Positions 46,101 to 56,443 of a stretch of 64,000 bases of DNA are shown here, one piece after another. Under the pieces are notes generated by a model. The model was given only the letters and a program-made list of their open reading frames with translations, did not search any database and was not told where the DNA came from. Made by a program: the position numbers and the translations under genes. The DNA is taken from the NCBI GenBank assembly GCA_017165825.1, contig CM029382.1, positions 23,163,880 to 23,227,879 on the forward strand, written 5' to 3'. Position 1 is the stretch's first letter. The number at the start of each line of letters is the position of its first letter. Origin of the DNA: Hepsetus odoe. Taxonomy: Eukaryota > Chordata > Actinopteri > Characiformes > Hepsetidae.

Positions 46101-48092
46101 CACTGAGAAGATCCAGCTACTTCTGCTACAATTCAAAGACTTGCAGTTAGACTGGAGATGCTAAATTGTGTGTGAGTGTGAGAGTGTTTGTCTGTGTCTC
46201 TGCCCAGCAATGGACTGCTGACCTGTCCAGGGCGTGTCCCCGTCTTTCACCCTGTGAGAGCTTGGATAGACTTCAGCACTGCCCACGACCCTGCTCAGGA
46301 CATCTCAAGGGCATCTCAGGACAATCTATTGGTCAGGGAACCAAATCCTTCTGATTTTGGAGCCTATTCCCTTCTCACTAGCCCCAAAACAAAGATGCCA
46401 CTCATGGGTGAATGAGTTCTCCTCCAAATGTGTTGAGCAACAGTTTGAAAAGATCAAATGGAACTTCACGTGATTCTGAATAACCTTCAAGCTCCTGAGT
46501 AACTCTGCGAGATAGAGCAACTGTACATGACTAAATTGGGTGTAAATCTGGATTGATAAAGTCAATAAATCAAGCAATAAAACACATTCTTCCCACAAAG
46601 GACATTTCTTTGACACCTTCATTGCTGAGTGTAGGGTTTGCAGGCAGACTTTGCTGAGGACATCAGCAGAAACAGAAAGGAAGTAGGTGGGCTCTCTTTA
46701 TGCAAATTGGTTCTATTCAGTTCACCACCGATTGGGTGCTATTCGTTCTTTGACACTAGGGCTTCAGGCATTGGGGTAAAGAAGGAATGTTATGAAATGT
46801 ATTCAATACACACACATTTCTTAGAAGAAGCACACACTTGGAATGAAAAGCACACTCCTACTCTCACGCCAACACTTTCTTCCCATGGTTATTCAATGCC
46901 TGGTTGACAGCTTGGGGGGAGTATAGAAAGAATACCCGCAGCGGGAGTGGGTGGATCTTTTTCTAATGCAGGAAAAAGTGGACAGGTGAGGAGAGAAGGG
47001 ATTGAGACAGTAGAGCTAACCAAGTTTACTAAAGTACAATTACTAATTTGTTGTGTCCAGGTGGTCCCTGACATTGTGTAAAAGACATAGACAGTATGTC
47101 AGTTTGTTGAGTTAAAAGGTATTTTTATTGTAGGTGTTCTTTGATCAATAACATATATCTTCAAAGAATTTGTATGCAACAAGCTAGGGACGTCCATTTT
47201 TGGCCTAGAAGGTTAGCGTTATGCTGTTGCATTGTGGGCCACACGTCATGGAGAGCATATCTCTTACAAAAGCTTTGTAATCCACCCTTCATCTGCTCAT
47301 CATGTCATTTTGGACATGTCCCTAAAGAGAAGTCCAACACTGAATAAACAGCTCGTTTCTCTATATAATAGTTATTGTTGTTAGCATGGTTGTAAGCCAC
47401 CACAGCCACATGATGTCTCTTGACAACAGAAGTGCTTTTAGTGTTGTTTTGAGTGTAAAAATAATTCTGCATGCTCGCCAAGCCATTTCTGCTGTTTGAC
47501 CTCATGATTTTTAAATGATTTATTGTTCAAAATGATTTTTTTCTTAATATCATTAAAATTCAATGAAATGTTAATAAACCACAACTTTTGTAAATAAATA
47601 CTTAATTCTTTATACCAAGACAACTTTATAAGGTTTGTCATGATTTTCTAGATTTGAATCAAAATGAAAAGTCATATTTTTAAAGATCCAAGTGCGGATA
47701 TAACGTTGCCTTTTTTCAAAATATGGGCCCAGTCAGGGCGGAGCACCGCAAAACACAATTAAGTCTCAGTCTGCAGTCATTTTGATCCAGTTGTCTACCT
47801 TAAGGCATGAATCTTACATTTGAAAAATGTTATAAAATTATATTCTAAATTGAATTTTTACCCATATAACTATAATATATAATTTTCTTTCGTCACTTAA
47901 AAACATTTTTCTGCACTTTCCTTACCTTGGAAACATGTAAAAGTCTTTCAAAATCTGGAAAAAAGTTCTGAGAGTTGTCATTTTAAAGCCTGTCTAGTAA
48001 TCGATTGACACGGACCCACCTGAAGCAGTGGTCAGGCCCACCAGCATCAGAAGGAAACAGGACATGGACATTCTCAATCCACTAATGTACAT
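33838..48092 (-). CDS. alpi: Alkaline phosphatase, GPI-anchored intestinal/placental type (11 exons)
   Basis: Eleven minus-strand exons join in phase to 534 aa (1605 nt with stop); human placental enzyme is 535. The enzyme hydrolyses phosphate monoesters at alkaline pH on the outer cell surface. Visible sites: D63 in FLGDGMG, nucleophile S113 in PDSAATATAYLCG, H174 and T176 in TTTRVQHATP, R187 in SSRKWYSD, E333 through H342 in LLVEGGRIDQGHH, D379-H380 in TADHSHS and H454 in ETHGGED. Together these are the two zinc sites, the magnesium site and the phosphate-binding Arg. Residues 1-24 are a signal peptide; the last 16 residues are hydrophobic after a Ser/Ala-rich stretch, as for GPI attachment. 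VEEENPEFW, GLSAAAR and RVQHATPAGAYAH favour the intestinal/placental group over the tissue-nonspecific one, though some blocks (GNEVTSILQWAKDAG) look like the latter. The gene is intact and should be active. Confidence 0.95.
34584..34700 (-). CDS. alpi: alpi exon 10
   Basis: GKSPLYGLDMLPFTTLMYGN to RPDIRNVDT. Acceptor TTCTGAAAG (weak pyrimidine tract), donor CACCA|GTAAGA. Confidence 0.88.
34852..35043 (-). CDS. alpi: alpi exon 9 (metal-binding core)
   Basis: GGRIDQGHHASRASMALHEA to YPFRGNSIL, including D338, H342, D379 and H380. The second position of the usual D-H-G-H-H is Gln here; the ligands themselves are kept. Acceptor GTACAG, donor CTGG|GTAAGT. Confidence 0.95.
35542..35870 (+). mobile_element. 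Tc1-related non-autonomous element, subfamily B
   Basis: It opens GTCCTGTGCAAAGGTCTTGA and contains CAATCCAGTCTAAACACAAA and CAGCACAGCCTGAAATCTCT. It matches 4845-5210. It lies in an alpi intron. Confidence 0.7.
36213..36347 (-). CDS. alpi: alpi exon 8
   Basis: ALFEPGDMRFEAERDPLMDP to NPKGFFLLVE. Acceptor CCACTTCAG, donor GGAGG|GTAAGT. Ends with metal ligand Glu333. Confidence 0.95.
36708..36957 (-). mobile_element. Composite: fish repeat end joined to a SINE
   Basis: The left part is CATCCATCCATTATCTGCCG to CCCTGGACAGGTCGCCAGCC. The right part is the minus-strand SINE with its GGGTTCGAACCCCCGATCC box and CTAACCACTAGGCCACCACT head. The join is abrupt at about 36830. Confidence 0.75.
37120..37345 (-). 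mobile_element. tRNA-derived SINE
   Basis: Tail side GAAAGTGACAATTCTTGTCA, core GGGTACCTCAGGGCTACCTA, head GGGGTTTGAACCCACACTC. In an alpi intron. Confidence 0.8.
37866..38056 (+). mobile_element. Second-type tRNA SINE, full length
   Basis: Head GGCGGTGGTCTAGTGGTAGG, B box-like GGTTCGAATCACACC, and the tail GTCGCTCTGGATAAGAGCGT followed by CTGCTAAATGCC. This tail is widespread in teleost SINEs. Confidence 0.85.
38093..38282 (+). mobile_element. Fragment of the Tc1-derived MITE
   Basis: GGAAAAGTCTTGAGACCCTC end and GTTCTCCAGTTCTTCCTGAA interior. Confidence 0.6.
38570..38639 (-). CDS. alpi: alpi exon 7
   Basis: VAHYVWNKKDFDAVDPTTTD then YLM. Acceptor TTCTTTAG, donor GATGG|GTGAGT. The 1.9-kb intron before it, in gene order, holds a gypsy relic. 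Confidence 0.93.
38776..40285 (+). mobile_element. Tc1-derived MITE interrupted by a gypsy relic
   Basis: The left end CAGCACTGTGCAAAAAAAAC and the right end GGACTTTTGCACAGTACTG resemble family ends. The halves (38776-39077 and about 40145-40285) both carry a CTGTCCTTCAGGA motif, so it is either one element split by the gypsy insertion, with some duplication, or two neighbouring copies. In an alpi intron. Confidence 0.6.
39080..39905 (+). mobile_element. Ty3/gypsy retrotransposon relic (reverse transcriptase to RNase H)
   Basis: In shifting frames the order is that of gypsy pol: TKLDLHNVYNLVRVPEGDEW at about 39226, a YLNDILIYS box at 39407 where the second catalytic position is Asn, not Asp, then VEAVTEWPEPRTVRQLQCFL at 39590 and LPDPEKLFMVEVDASEVGLG at 39807. 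No LTRs or gag are seen. Stops, frameshifts and the lost Asp make it dead. It is antisense to alpi. Confidence 0.85.
40512..40652 (-). CDS. alpi: alpi exon 6
   Basis: VIIGGGRKYMTPRGTLDPEY to NEWISMKKGK. Acceptor GTGTGTAG, donor AAAG|GTGAAG. Confidence 0.93.
40733..40960. repeat. (CA)n repeats on both sides of alpi exon 5
   Basis: CA-rich runs at 40733-40760 and 40936-40959 touch the donor and the acceptor of alpi exon 5. In the transcript they read as (GT)n. Confidence 0.85.
40762..40934 (-). CDS. alpi: alpi exon 5
   Basis: GKSVGIVTTTRVQHATPAGA to AAQLINNTDID. The acceptor follows a (GT)n run ending GTGTAG and the donor is GAT|GTGAGT, phase 0. Confidence 0.95.
41991..42165 (-). CDS. alpi: alpi exon 4 (catalytic serine)
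   Basis: VYTVDFQIPDSAATATAYLC, with nucleophile Ser113, to EVTSILQWAKDA. Acceptor TTTGTAG, donor GCAG|GTACAC. Confidence 0.95.
42650..42762 (+). mobile_element. SINE 3' half
   Basis: ACTGCTGGACAGTGTGTGTG and ACAGTCACTTTCACTTCACT are the family's 3' end. It stops just short of the donor of alpi exon 3. Confidence 0.7.
42779..42894 (-). CDS. alpi: alpi exon 3
   Basis: GMGITTITAARILKGQ to NMDVFPYVGLAK. Acceptor GTTTCTAG, donor AAG|GTACAG, phase 0. Confidence 0.95.
43040..43505 (+). mobile_element. Tc1-derived MITE, worn
   Basis: GTGTGCAAAAGTGTTGAACC end, then GATCTACGTCTGAACCTTCA and CAGGTGCGGATGATTCCAGG. In alpi intron 2. Confidence 0.7.
43614..43730 (-). CDS. alpi: alpi exon 2
   Basis: Reads VEEENPEFWRTQAQ through NVAKNIMLFLGD. 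Acceptor CTTTCCTAG, donor GATG|GTGAGA. The mature N-terminus and the first metal ligand, Asp63, are here. Confidence 0.95.
43838..43998 (-). mobile_element. SINE, 3' two-thirds
   Basis: GAAGTGAAAGTGATTATTCT to GACGGTACCTTGCTCAAGG; the head is lost. Confidence 0.75.
44000..47990 (-). other. Most of alpi intron 1
   Basis: A 4.3-kb first intron, between exons at 43730 and 48020. Apart from a T-homopolymer at 44030-44052, a dispersed repeat at 46145-46330 and a SINE scrap at 46030-46105, it looks unique and non-coding. Confidence 0.6.
46145..46330 (+). mobile_element. Dispersed fish repeat fragment
   Basis: ACTGGAGATGCTAAATTGTG, CCAGCAATGGACTGCTGACC and GACCCTGCTCAGGACATCTC match the copy at 57005-57268. 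Confidence 0.65.
48020..48092 (-). CDS. alpi: alpi exon 1 (signal peptide)
   Basis: MYISGLRMSMSCFLLMLVGL then TTAS plus one base; donor TTCAG|GTGGGT. Met1, Met8 and Met10 are all possible starts. Met8 or Met10 gives the more usual signal-peptide length. Confidence 0.85.
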
Positions 48093-48196
48093 GATTGCAG
48101 TCTATGAGCAAAAGAAAATCCTTTTCTCCCTTTCGCCAATCATATTCTCTGAGCTAGAATTAAGCAGATTAGAAATGACCCTGACCCCTGCTCTCC

Positions 48197-48211
48197 TTGG
48201 CCAAAGTTCTT
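48197..48211. promoter_or_regulatory. HNF4-like site upstream of alpi
   Basis: TTGGCCAAAGTTCTT lies about 110 bp upstream of the alpi start. CAAAGTTC is the core of HNF4 sites, and HNF4 is a known driver of intestinal genes. A single short match, so weak. Confidence 0.2.
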
Positions 48212-48239
48212 GAAAAATAGTTTGTGGGAAAATTTTATT

Positions 48240-50250
48240 GGACCATGAGGTTCTGCGGTAAATGACTGATAGCATAGTTTGGATAATTAGTATTGTTGTT
48301 AATAATTAGTTCACTTTATTGGTCTTTTTGAAAGCTCCTTATCTTCAAGTGCTTGTATATCCAGTTATAAGAATGGAAAAAAAAATCAATTTTTTTAAAC
48401 AATGACACACAAACTGTTGCCTATTAAACACATTATTTACTTATATATATATATATAATATATATAATATATAACTGTAATTGGTAATAATTCAATTAAC
48501 ATTAATTCGGCTAAAAATCTAAACATCTTAGCTAAAGTTTTAGAAACGGTTCTATTAAAATTAACATTCAAATTGAAATTAAAATAAAATGACTATTCAG
48601 AATAAAAATTTCCTAACATTAATATCTACATGTTAAAATGGAGCATATTACAAATGATACAAACAAATCTGAAATAAAGTATTAAGAATTACATTAAGGA
48701 TGCAGTTAACATACAATTTGTGCCCGCAATAAACTAGAAAATACAATTCTTATCTCGTAGTTAAATTAAAAATATTATCCAGAATAAAATTCAAATAAAA
48801 TTATCCAGAATAAGCTCATAATAAAAATACCTAAAATTAAATTAACATATACTTCCAGAATGAAGTTCTAGCGAATTTATATTCTGTTCTGTTAAGTTCA
48901 ATTAACATGAATATTCTAATAAAATAAAGAATACAAGTAGATAATAATTTCATATTAATTATTTGATAATAATGTCATGTTTCAAAGATACCTAATAATA
49001 AAAATAAAATGAAGAAAAATGCAATAATATATCACATAAATTATGTTTTATTTTCTTAACAGGTATTTTTGAAACATTTTAATTTTCAGATGGAAAATAA
49101 TGTAAAAATAATATTAAATAAACATTATTCATATGACAACAAACCTGGTACAGATGGTCTTGATACATTTTACATATAAACACACAGACTCAGATTCAAG
49201 GAGAAAAACTAAGGAGAAATCTTAACTAATGACATTCTGAACTGAGTCAAACTGATCTGCTCAGTCAGCCTCCATTCCCATCACACACCCCCTGCACTTT
49301 AATGATTATTAATGACTGTCCTGTTCTTTAATAAGTTTGAGTTTTTTTAGTCATTTTTATGAAGGACACTCTAATTATGAAGGTCAGAGTCGACTCAGCA
49401 CATCAGCTTCTTATCAATCACTTCTCTTCAAGAGGAATAACAGATCACAGACGAGTGCAAGAGCCAGATCATAAAAGGAAAGCAACAGGGTTAGATAAAG
49501 AAGAGGCTTATATAACATATAATGATCACACACACACACATACACACACAAACACACACACACTGAAACTTTTTGTAGCACTGTCCATCACATTTACAAT
49601 TTAATGTAACTTTTTTTTTCACTTACATGTTAATTGAAATATTGTAATTTAGAGATTCCACTATTCCCCATTTTTTAGCAATAAAAATAGCATTCATTAA
49701 TAAAAAATGAAAAGTTAAAAGTAAAAAATCAACAGTTTTCATTGTTTTCTTAAGTCTCAAAAATGAGTTTCCATTTTAGTATCATTCTGCATACGTACTT
49801 TTTTATTTTTGTGATTATTCTCACTTTAATTGGTTTATTAACACCTACTTGTTTTAATATTATTGTGAATAATAAAGTATTTTTTATATTTGATATAGCT
49901 TTTATTATATCTTGATTCCAAATAGTAACTGTTTCATAATTTTGCTCAAAATATAAATTTATTATAGCTTTATTCTGAATATTTATTCAGATTTCTAATA
50001 AAATGGTGTCTCTCGACTCATAATTGAAAATATCCTAATATTGTATTGAATTGAAATATTGTATTTATCCCTGTGTTTTGGACCCATAAGACCATCACTG
50101 TCCTTTGGTGGTGGCATCAATGAATTTGGGGGTTATTTTGTTCATTTTACCAGCCAAATTTCATGTTTCTGGGAAAATATTTCGTCAGATATGTAATAAT
50201 GTGGGAATCCGCAGATTTTTATTAGGATTTCTACATTTTCATTTTATTGT
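48240..50250. other. AT-rich gene-free stretch upstream of alpi
   Basis: Very AT rich, with a TATATATAATATATAAT run at 48441-48473 and AATAAAAT-type repetition at 48580-49030. One (CA)n at 49529-49562. No gene seen. Confidence 0.6.
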
Positions 50251-50257
50251 ACATTTT

Positions 50258-50458
50258 ACAGGATTGGAAGATTGTGGATTCAAACCCCTTACCACTAGGG
50301 TTGCCCTGAGGAACCCTTGAGCAAGGTACTGTTCCTGTCACTGCTCCTCGGGTGCTTTCATAGCTGCCCCCTGCTGCACGGTGTGTGCATGGGTTAGTCC
50401 AATTTTGTTGTGGTTCACCATGTGCTGTGGTGTGTGTTCTTACATTGACAAGAATATT
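50258..50458 (+). mobile_element. tRNA-derived SINE without its 5' head
   Basis: GGATTCAAACCCCTTACCAC, GGTTGCCCTGAGGAACCC and TGTGCATGGGTTAGTCCAAT. Confidence 0.8.
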
Positions 50459-50995
50459 ATTATGTTATATTATTTTACATTGATTGTACAAGCAACCAGT
50501 AAAACAGACCAAAACCTGAGACGTGGACCAACACATCTAATGGATTCTGTTTGATCTGGTCTCTAATATCTATCTAATCTAATTATCTAATAACCACCCC
50601 CCTCTCAGCGCCCCTGAACCTGCAGTGGATTTGTGGAGTTGGATCGCCATCTACTGGTTTGCAATAATCATCGAACACTTTGTTTTAAGTCACACATTAA
50701 TACAATTATTCAAATACATTTTCTTCCATCAGAGAATTATTTAAAGAGTTCGATCCGGTGGTACGAAAAGCAATTTGCTGAAAAAACCATCCATACATCC
50801 ATACTGATCCATACTTTTGTTATCTCTCAACTAGACTGCCCTGTTCAGTGAAAACCATTATTTATCATCAGCTTCAGAACAAAACCTTGTATCTCCAAAC
50901 TGGTAACTTTTTTTTGTCAGAGTAGGAATAATTTGAAATGAATTACAAACATTGTTAGTTTCAGTTTAATCACAAAGCCTTGCCACTGGTCGGTC

Positions 50996-51009
50996 TGTCT
51001 ATCTGTCTG

Positions 51010-51078
<69 letters not shown>
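50996..51078. repeat. (CTAT)n microsatellite
   Basis: About 18-20 tetranucleotide units, with TCTG variants at the start. Confidence 0.95.
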
Positions 51079-51179
51079 TAAAAATGATTTTAAAAAATAA
51101 TAAAAAGTGTTTTTTAAGAGCTTCCTTTGAGGAGGGGTCAGTAATCTTACCCTCTAAGATTGGTGAGGGTTCAGGCTTT

Positions 51180-51540
51180 CAGCAGAGACTAACGGACCTC
51201 TTTGTCCTTCATCCTTCCCCCGATATTCTCCTTGTCTCTCCTCTGGACATGTCCAAACCAACACAATCTCTGTCCAAACATACTCATTTATAATCCTGTC
51301 CATCTTCGTCCCTCCTGACGCAAATCTCAGCATCCTTATCTCTGACACCTCCAGCTCCGCCTTCTGTCTTTTCATCACCGTCTCCAACCCATACAACATA
51401 GCTAGTTTCACTACTGTCCTGTAAAAGCCATCACTCTGAACTGTTACTCTTAACCGTCCACCCCTAATATTTAGATTCTTCCACCGTTGTCCCCTCTGCT
51501 CTCTGCATCTTAACCACTCCATTGTCCTCACGTTCATTCA
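51180..51540 (-). mobile_element. RTE-like LINE C-terminal fragment
   Basis: On the minus strand it reads KLAMLYGLETVMKRQKAELE, SEIRMLRFASGGTKMDRI and INEYVW. Same protein tail as 15978-16382, with deletions. Confidence 0.8.
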
Positions 51541-51741
51541 CAGTCATGTATTCTGACTTTCATTCCTCTCCTCACCAGAGCATATCTCCACCCCTCCAGG
51601 GTTTCTTCAAGCTGGCTCCTAAAAATTGAACTTCAAAGAGTTCTTAGTAGATCATGAGTCTAATCCCTGTTCTCTGAATGGTACAGTGTGTGCTCTTGTA
51701 GAATTGGCTCTGATTCCAATCAAAGCACTTTCATAGTACTG

Positions 51742-51743
<2 letters not shown>

Positions 51744-51783
<40 letters not shown>
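51744..51783. repeat. (GT)n microsatellite
   Basis: About 20 units. Confidence 0.95.
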
Positions 51784-51785
<2 letters not shown>

Positions 51786-51899
51786 CTGGACCTTTCTCCA
51801 CACTAGTAATCAGGGATTAACAGTAAAATGGGAACGATGGACCTTGTTGTGTAAACATGAGTTTCCAAAGCAACCGCCTGCACTGCTTCTATTAATATT

Positions 51900-54480
51900 T
51901 CCTTCAATTTTTGCTCTAAACATTTGCTGCTTGTGTTGGAATTTTAATGATCCAGTTAATTGTCCCCGTTATGTACACCGTGCCTCCAGAATTCACCACT
52001 TCGTTCATCACACTTCTCCTTCTGTAATCCCTTCAATCTGGTCCTCCCGGCCTGACCGTCACCGCCTGCTCTCTACTGCGTCTCACCGTGGAGTCAGCTC
52101 TAATCACCTGAGAACTCTGAACATGGACACCAACCACCCTGACTCTGAACGTCATCCTGTGATTACAAGCACAAGTTTAGCCCTTTTAAACATCTGCTCT
52201 ATGACAGACAAAGCTCTCGTACTTAGAGAACAAATATTGGATAAAAAACTGGACATGCTTTTACTGACTGAGACATGGCAACCCAGCAACGAATTTCTGG
52301 AACTGAACAAGCTCCTCCTGCAGGCTACAGCTACCTGTGTAAGCCTCGTGGAAAGGGCCGAGGTGGAGGCCTGGCTGCTGTCGTTCAGGATGGGGTACAA
52401 GTTAAAGCTCTGGACTTCCATGATGTCTCGTCTTTTGAATATCTTGTGTTCAGAACTGTCAGTACTAAACCGCTTGTTGTCATTCTGATATTTTGACCAC
52501 CTTCTACACCTCTGTCTCTATTCTTTTCTGACCTCAGTGAACTTCTCACACTCACCTGTGCCCTGTCTGAAAACATCATCCTGCTCGGTGACTTTAACAT
52601 TCATGTAGACACCGTCTCTCCAGCTACTTCAGAATTTTTGGCCCTTCTTGAATGTTTCCATCTCACTCAGCATGTGAACTTCCCCACACAGACACGTGGA
52701 CACATACTGGAACTGATTTGTTCATCTGGACTTAAAAACGCTTCTGTAAACTGTTCTTCTGTTGGTATTTCTGATCACTATTGTATCGAATTTGGTTTCG
52801 AATTAACCCCAGATTAACTATGTAAAAAAAATCTATAATTTCATATAGGAATTTGAAATCTGTTGACATCAAGGTTTCTCCTCTGATTTACTTACATCTC
52901 CTCTTTCTTGAACCTCTCCTGTCCTGATGACATTCTGTCTTTATACAACCGCTCCATTTCTGCCGTTTTAGATAAGGTTGCTTAAGTCAAAATCAGGGCT
53001 GTACCTTCTTCTCCCTCCTCTCCATGGTTCACCCCTGATCTGAGGTCCATGAAAGCTGTTGGGATGGTTCTTGAACGGCTGTATAAGAAATCAGGTTTGA
53101 CGGTGCGCTCTCAGCTATATGTTGATCACATGCAAAAACATCGATCTGCCCTTAATACTGCTCGCTCTCGTTACCTCTCCTCCATCATCAACAGCAGCAG
53201 CTGGAAGCCCAAGGCCCTGTTCACTAGTGTGAGTAAACTTCTTCAGCCCCCAGCACCTTCTCTCTCAGGTTCTCACTCATGTGAGTCCTTTCTTCACTTT
53301 TTTCAAAACAAAATCGATCTGATATATAAACTTTTCACTGGTACCCCTCCACCATCTTGTAACTCTCTCCAATACAACCCTTCACCAAGTTCTCTCTTAC
53401 AAACCTGAACTCTGTTGCTGAATTAATTAGGAAAATCAGTTCTTCCACCTCTATCCTGGATCCAGCACCTACTTCTCTTCTTAAATGCTGTTTGTCTGCC
53501 ATCTCTGCCTCCATCTCCCATCTCATAAACTGTTCACTCTCCTCTGGTATTGTTCCTTTGGGCTTTAAATCTGCTGCTGTTACACCTATTTTGAAAAATA
53601 ACACTTTGGATCCCAGCAATCTGAGCAGCTACAGACCTATTTCTAATCTACCTTTTATTTCAAAGCTCCTTGAAAGGCTTGTAGCTGCTCAGCTGCAGGA
53701 ACATCTAACAATTAACAATCTATATGAGCCATTTCAGTCAGGTTTCTGTCCATTCCACAGCACCGAGACTGCCCTGCTAAGGGTCACCAACGACCTTTTA
53801 CTCAGTGCTGACTCTGGTTCTCTCAGTATCCTCCTTCTCTTGGATCTAAACTCTGCCTTTGACACTATCAATCATAATATCCTTCTTTCCCACCTTTCAG
53901 CCATTGGGCTCTCTGGTACCGTTCTTTCTTGGTTCACATTTTATCTCACTGATAGATAGCAATTCATCCGCCTCCATAACAGCAGATCATCTCCTGCTCC
54001 AGTTAAACAGGGTGTCCCTCAGAGATCTGTTCTTGGACCTATATTTTTCATAATGTATATTCTCCCTCTCCCTGTCATATTATTAGAAACCATGGCCTCA
54101 GTTTTCACTGCTATGCTGACGATACCCAAATCTACATTAGCTACCCCGCCCCTTTCCCTTAAAGCTTGTGTTCATAACATAAAACTATGGCTCACCTCAA
54201 ACTTTCTCAAGCTCAACACTGACAAAACAGAACTTTTATTAATTGGCTCCAAATTTCTCATCACTAAACTCCAAAATTTCAGTTTAACCATTAAAAATGC
54301 TCTTGTTACACCCTCACCCACTCCAGAATTTAGGTGTTATATTTGATCCCACTCTATCATTTTACACTCCTACCCGCTCACTGTGCTCCTCCGGTACCGG
54401 GTTACTCACAGTTCCTAAATTCAGGTTAGCTACCATGGGTGGTACCCTATTTAGGTGGAACAGACTTGTTGGTGTGGTTT
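51900..54480 (+). mobile_element. L2/CR1-type LINE, frame-broken
   Basis: Endonuclease pieces come first (LLNICSMTDKALVLREQILD and LDMLLLTETWQPSNEFLE, then a frame change to GGGLAAVVQDGVQVKALDF). A reverse transcriptase follows at 53490-53960 (PISNLPFISKLLERLVAAQL, PFQSGFCPFHSTETALLRVT, SILLLLDLNSAFDTINHNIL). Later pieces reach LKLNTDKTELLLIGSK at about 54205. The frames are broken at several points, so it is not active. It lies between alpi and clcn2. Confidence 0.88.
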
Positions 54481-54805
54481 AAGAAACAGTATGACTTACA
54501 GTCAAGAGCTTAACTTGTAGCTGAACAGCCTTCTCAAACAACAGAGTCTGATTTCTTCATCTGAGGAGCACGAGTGCTGATCTAGAATCAGTTTCTGGAA
54601 CATCATAATTATAGAGGAATCTGAACCTAAACAGCTTGTGTGGTTGCCATTGTCAAAGTAGATGACTTCAGCCCAGTCCTCAGCAGTCCAATCCCTGTAC
54701 CTTTTGAAGAAAATGAGTCTGTCCCTGATGTTTTTCTTGGAGATAAGTGGCGCCTTTAATTCCCTTCCTGACAGCAGGTCATTCTTATGTTTATGCTAAT
54801 GATTG

Positions 54806-54956
54806 GGCAGTGGTGGCCTAGTGGTTAGAGAGTCGGCTACAGGCTTGGAAGATTGTGGGTTCAAACCCCTTACTAGGAGGCTGCCCTGAGGTACCCTTGA
54901 GCAAGGTGCGATCCCCATCACTGCTCCTAGGGCACTTTCATAGCTGAAACAAGTGA
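54806..54956 (+). mobile_element. SINE, 5' part, cut by a hairpin-bearing insert
   Basis: GGGCAGTGGTGGCCTAGTGG to GGGCACTTTCATAGCTG, then the family sequence stops. An AAAGTCACTTTCACTTTCAC tail reappears at 55193-55215. Confidence 0.8.
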
Positions 54957-54996
54957 ATTGTTTAGGGAATCCAAAAAGTTGGATTCCCTAAACAAT
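54957..54996. repeat. Perfect 18-bp inverted repeat with 4-base spacer
   Basis: Arms ATTGTTTAGGGAATCCAA (54957-54974) and TTGGATTCCCTAAACAAT (54979-54996) are exact reverse complements around AAAG. Confidence 0.95.
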
Positions 54997-55218
54997 AAAG
55001 AAAGTAAACATTTCCACAATGTCTAATACCAAAAATGTCCCAATTGCACACAGTCCGCGCCCACACATGTAATGAAGTGATTGTTTTGTAAATTGTACAT
55101 TCTGTACACACTTCATGAACTGGCAGTATGACCATGCTGCTGTTTGCAGGGCTGCCAGCATCTCAGCTCTTTATTGCTGAATTTTATTTTTAAAGTCACT
55201 TTCACTTTCACTTACTCA

Positions 55219-55765
55219 TTTTCATTTTCATGCAAACACACTTAAATTGAGTCAAAAATGCCTCTGCATGCTGTTCTAAAGTGATTCATTGCATTATTGT
55301 ATGGAAATTGAATTTTGAAATTTGCACAAAATTGGTGCTACCCTAAAGAAAACCACTCAGATTTCAGAAAATACACTTTATTTTCCCCTAAAATCTTTGG
55401 AAAGCATTACAAGACCACTCAAATAATCCATTTAAGTACAAACAAAGTAAAACGTACCTTACATTTATAACCAGAAATTGCAAAAATATGTAAGACTATA
55501 GATTTACCTTCATGGTCATTTTTGGGCCATTTTCCAGCGTCCTAACATTTCATGCAAACGCTCTTAAAATGAATCAAAAATGCCTCAAAGGTGATTAATT
55601 GCAATATTGTAAGGAAATTGAATTCTGAAATTTGCACAAAATTGGTGCCACCCAGAAGAAAACTGCTCATATTTCACCTAAAATCTTTGGAAATCACTAC
55701 AGAACAGCCCAGATAATCTATTAAAGTCCAAACAAGGTCAAAAATGTACCTTGTATAGGTTCCAA
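55219..55765 (+). repeat. Diverged tandem duplication, period about 330 bp
   Basis: CATTTTCATGCAAACACACT at 55219 returns as CATTTCATGCAAACGCTCTT at about 55548. AAATTTGCACAAAATTGGTG and AAAATCTTTGGAAA appear once in each unit in the same order. Confidence 0.75.
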
Positions 55766-56134
55766 ATGATCACCTTATCTTGCTGGTTTTGTACATATTT
55801 ATTATTATTTTGTGAATAATAATCTTTGTACTCTGCACTTTATTGTATTTGCTGCTTTATACAGTATTTGTTATAAAACTCAATTAAGAACCCTGAACTG
55901 AACACACTATTTCTGTTGTTCACATGGCATTATCAACCATATTAAAATTTTACTTCCTTTGCTATCATTGTTTGCACTCTGTTTTGTTCTGTTTGCACTC
56001 CTGTTCTATTACATGTTCTTTGTCGTCTCATATGTAGCACAACGGTCCTGGAAGAACATTGTTTCTTTTCACTGTGCACTATGAATATGGCTGAAATAAC
56101 AATAGTTTACCTGCCTTGATCTTACTTTAATTGT

Positions 56135-56443
56135 GTTAACAAGAGAGTTAAGGCAGTGCTGGAAAATAATGGTGGCCACAAAATATCGACACTTTGGGCA
56201 CAAGGTGGACATTTTTCACTTAGGGGTGTACTCACTCACTTTTGTTGCCAGTGGTTTAGACATTAATGGCTGTGTGTTGAGATATTTTGAGGGTACAGCA
56301 AATTTACACTGTTCTACAAGCTGAACACACCGACTACTTTACATTGTATCAAAGTGTCCTATCTTCAGTGCTGTCACATGAAAATATATAATAAAATATT
56401 TACAAAAATGCAAGGGGTGTACTCACTTTTGTGAGATACTGTA
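56135..56443 (-). mobile_element. Tc1-like element end (GTGTACTCACTTTTGTGAGA type)
   Basis: The right end GGGGTGTACTCACTTTTGTG then AGATACTG is the classic terminus of a fish Tc1 group. An inner copy of GGGGTGTACTCACTCACTTT lies at 56225. CACACCGACTACTTTACATT matches the known non-coding flank. Confidence 0.8.
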
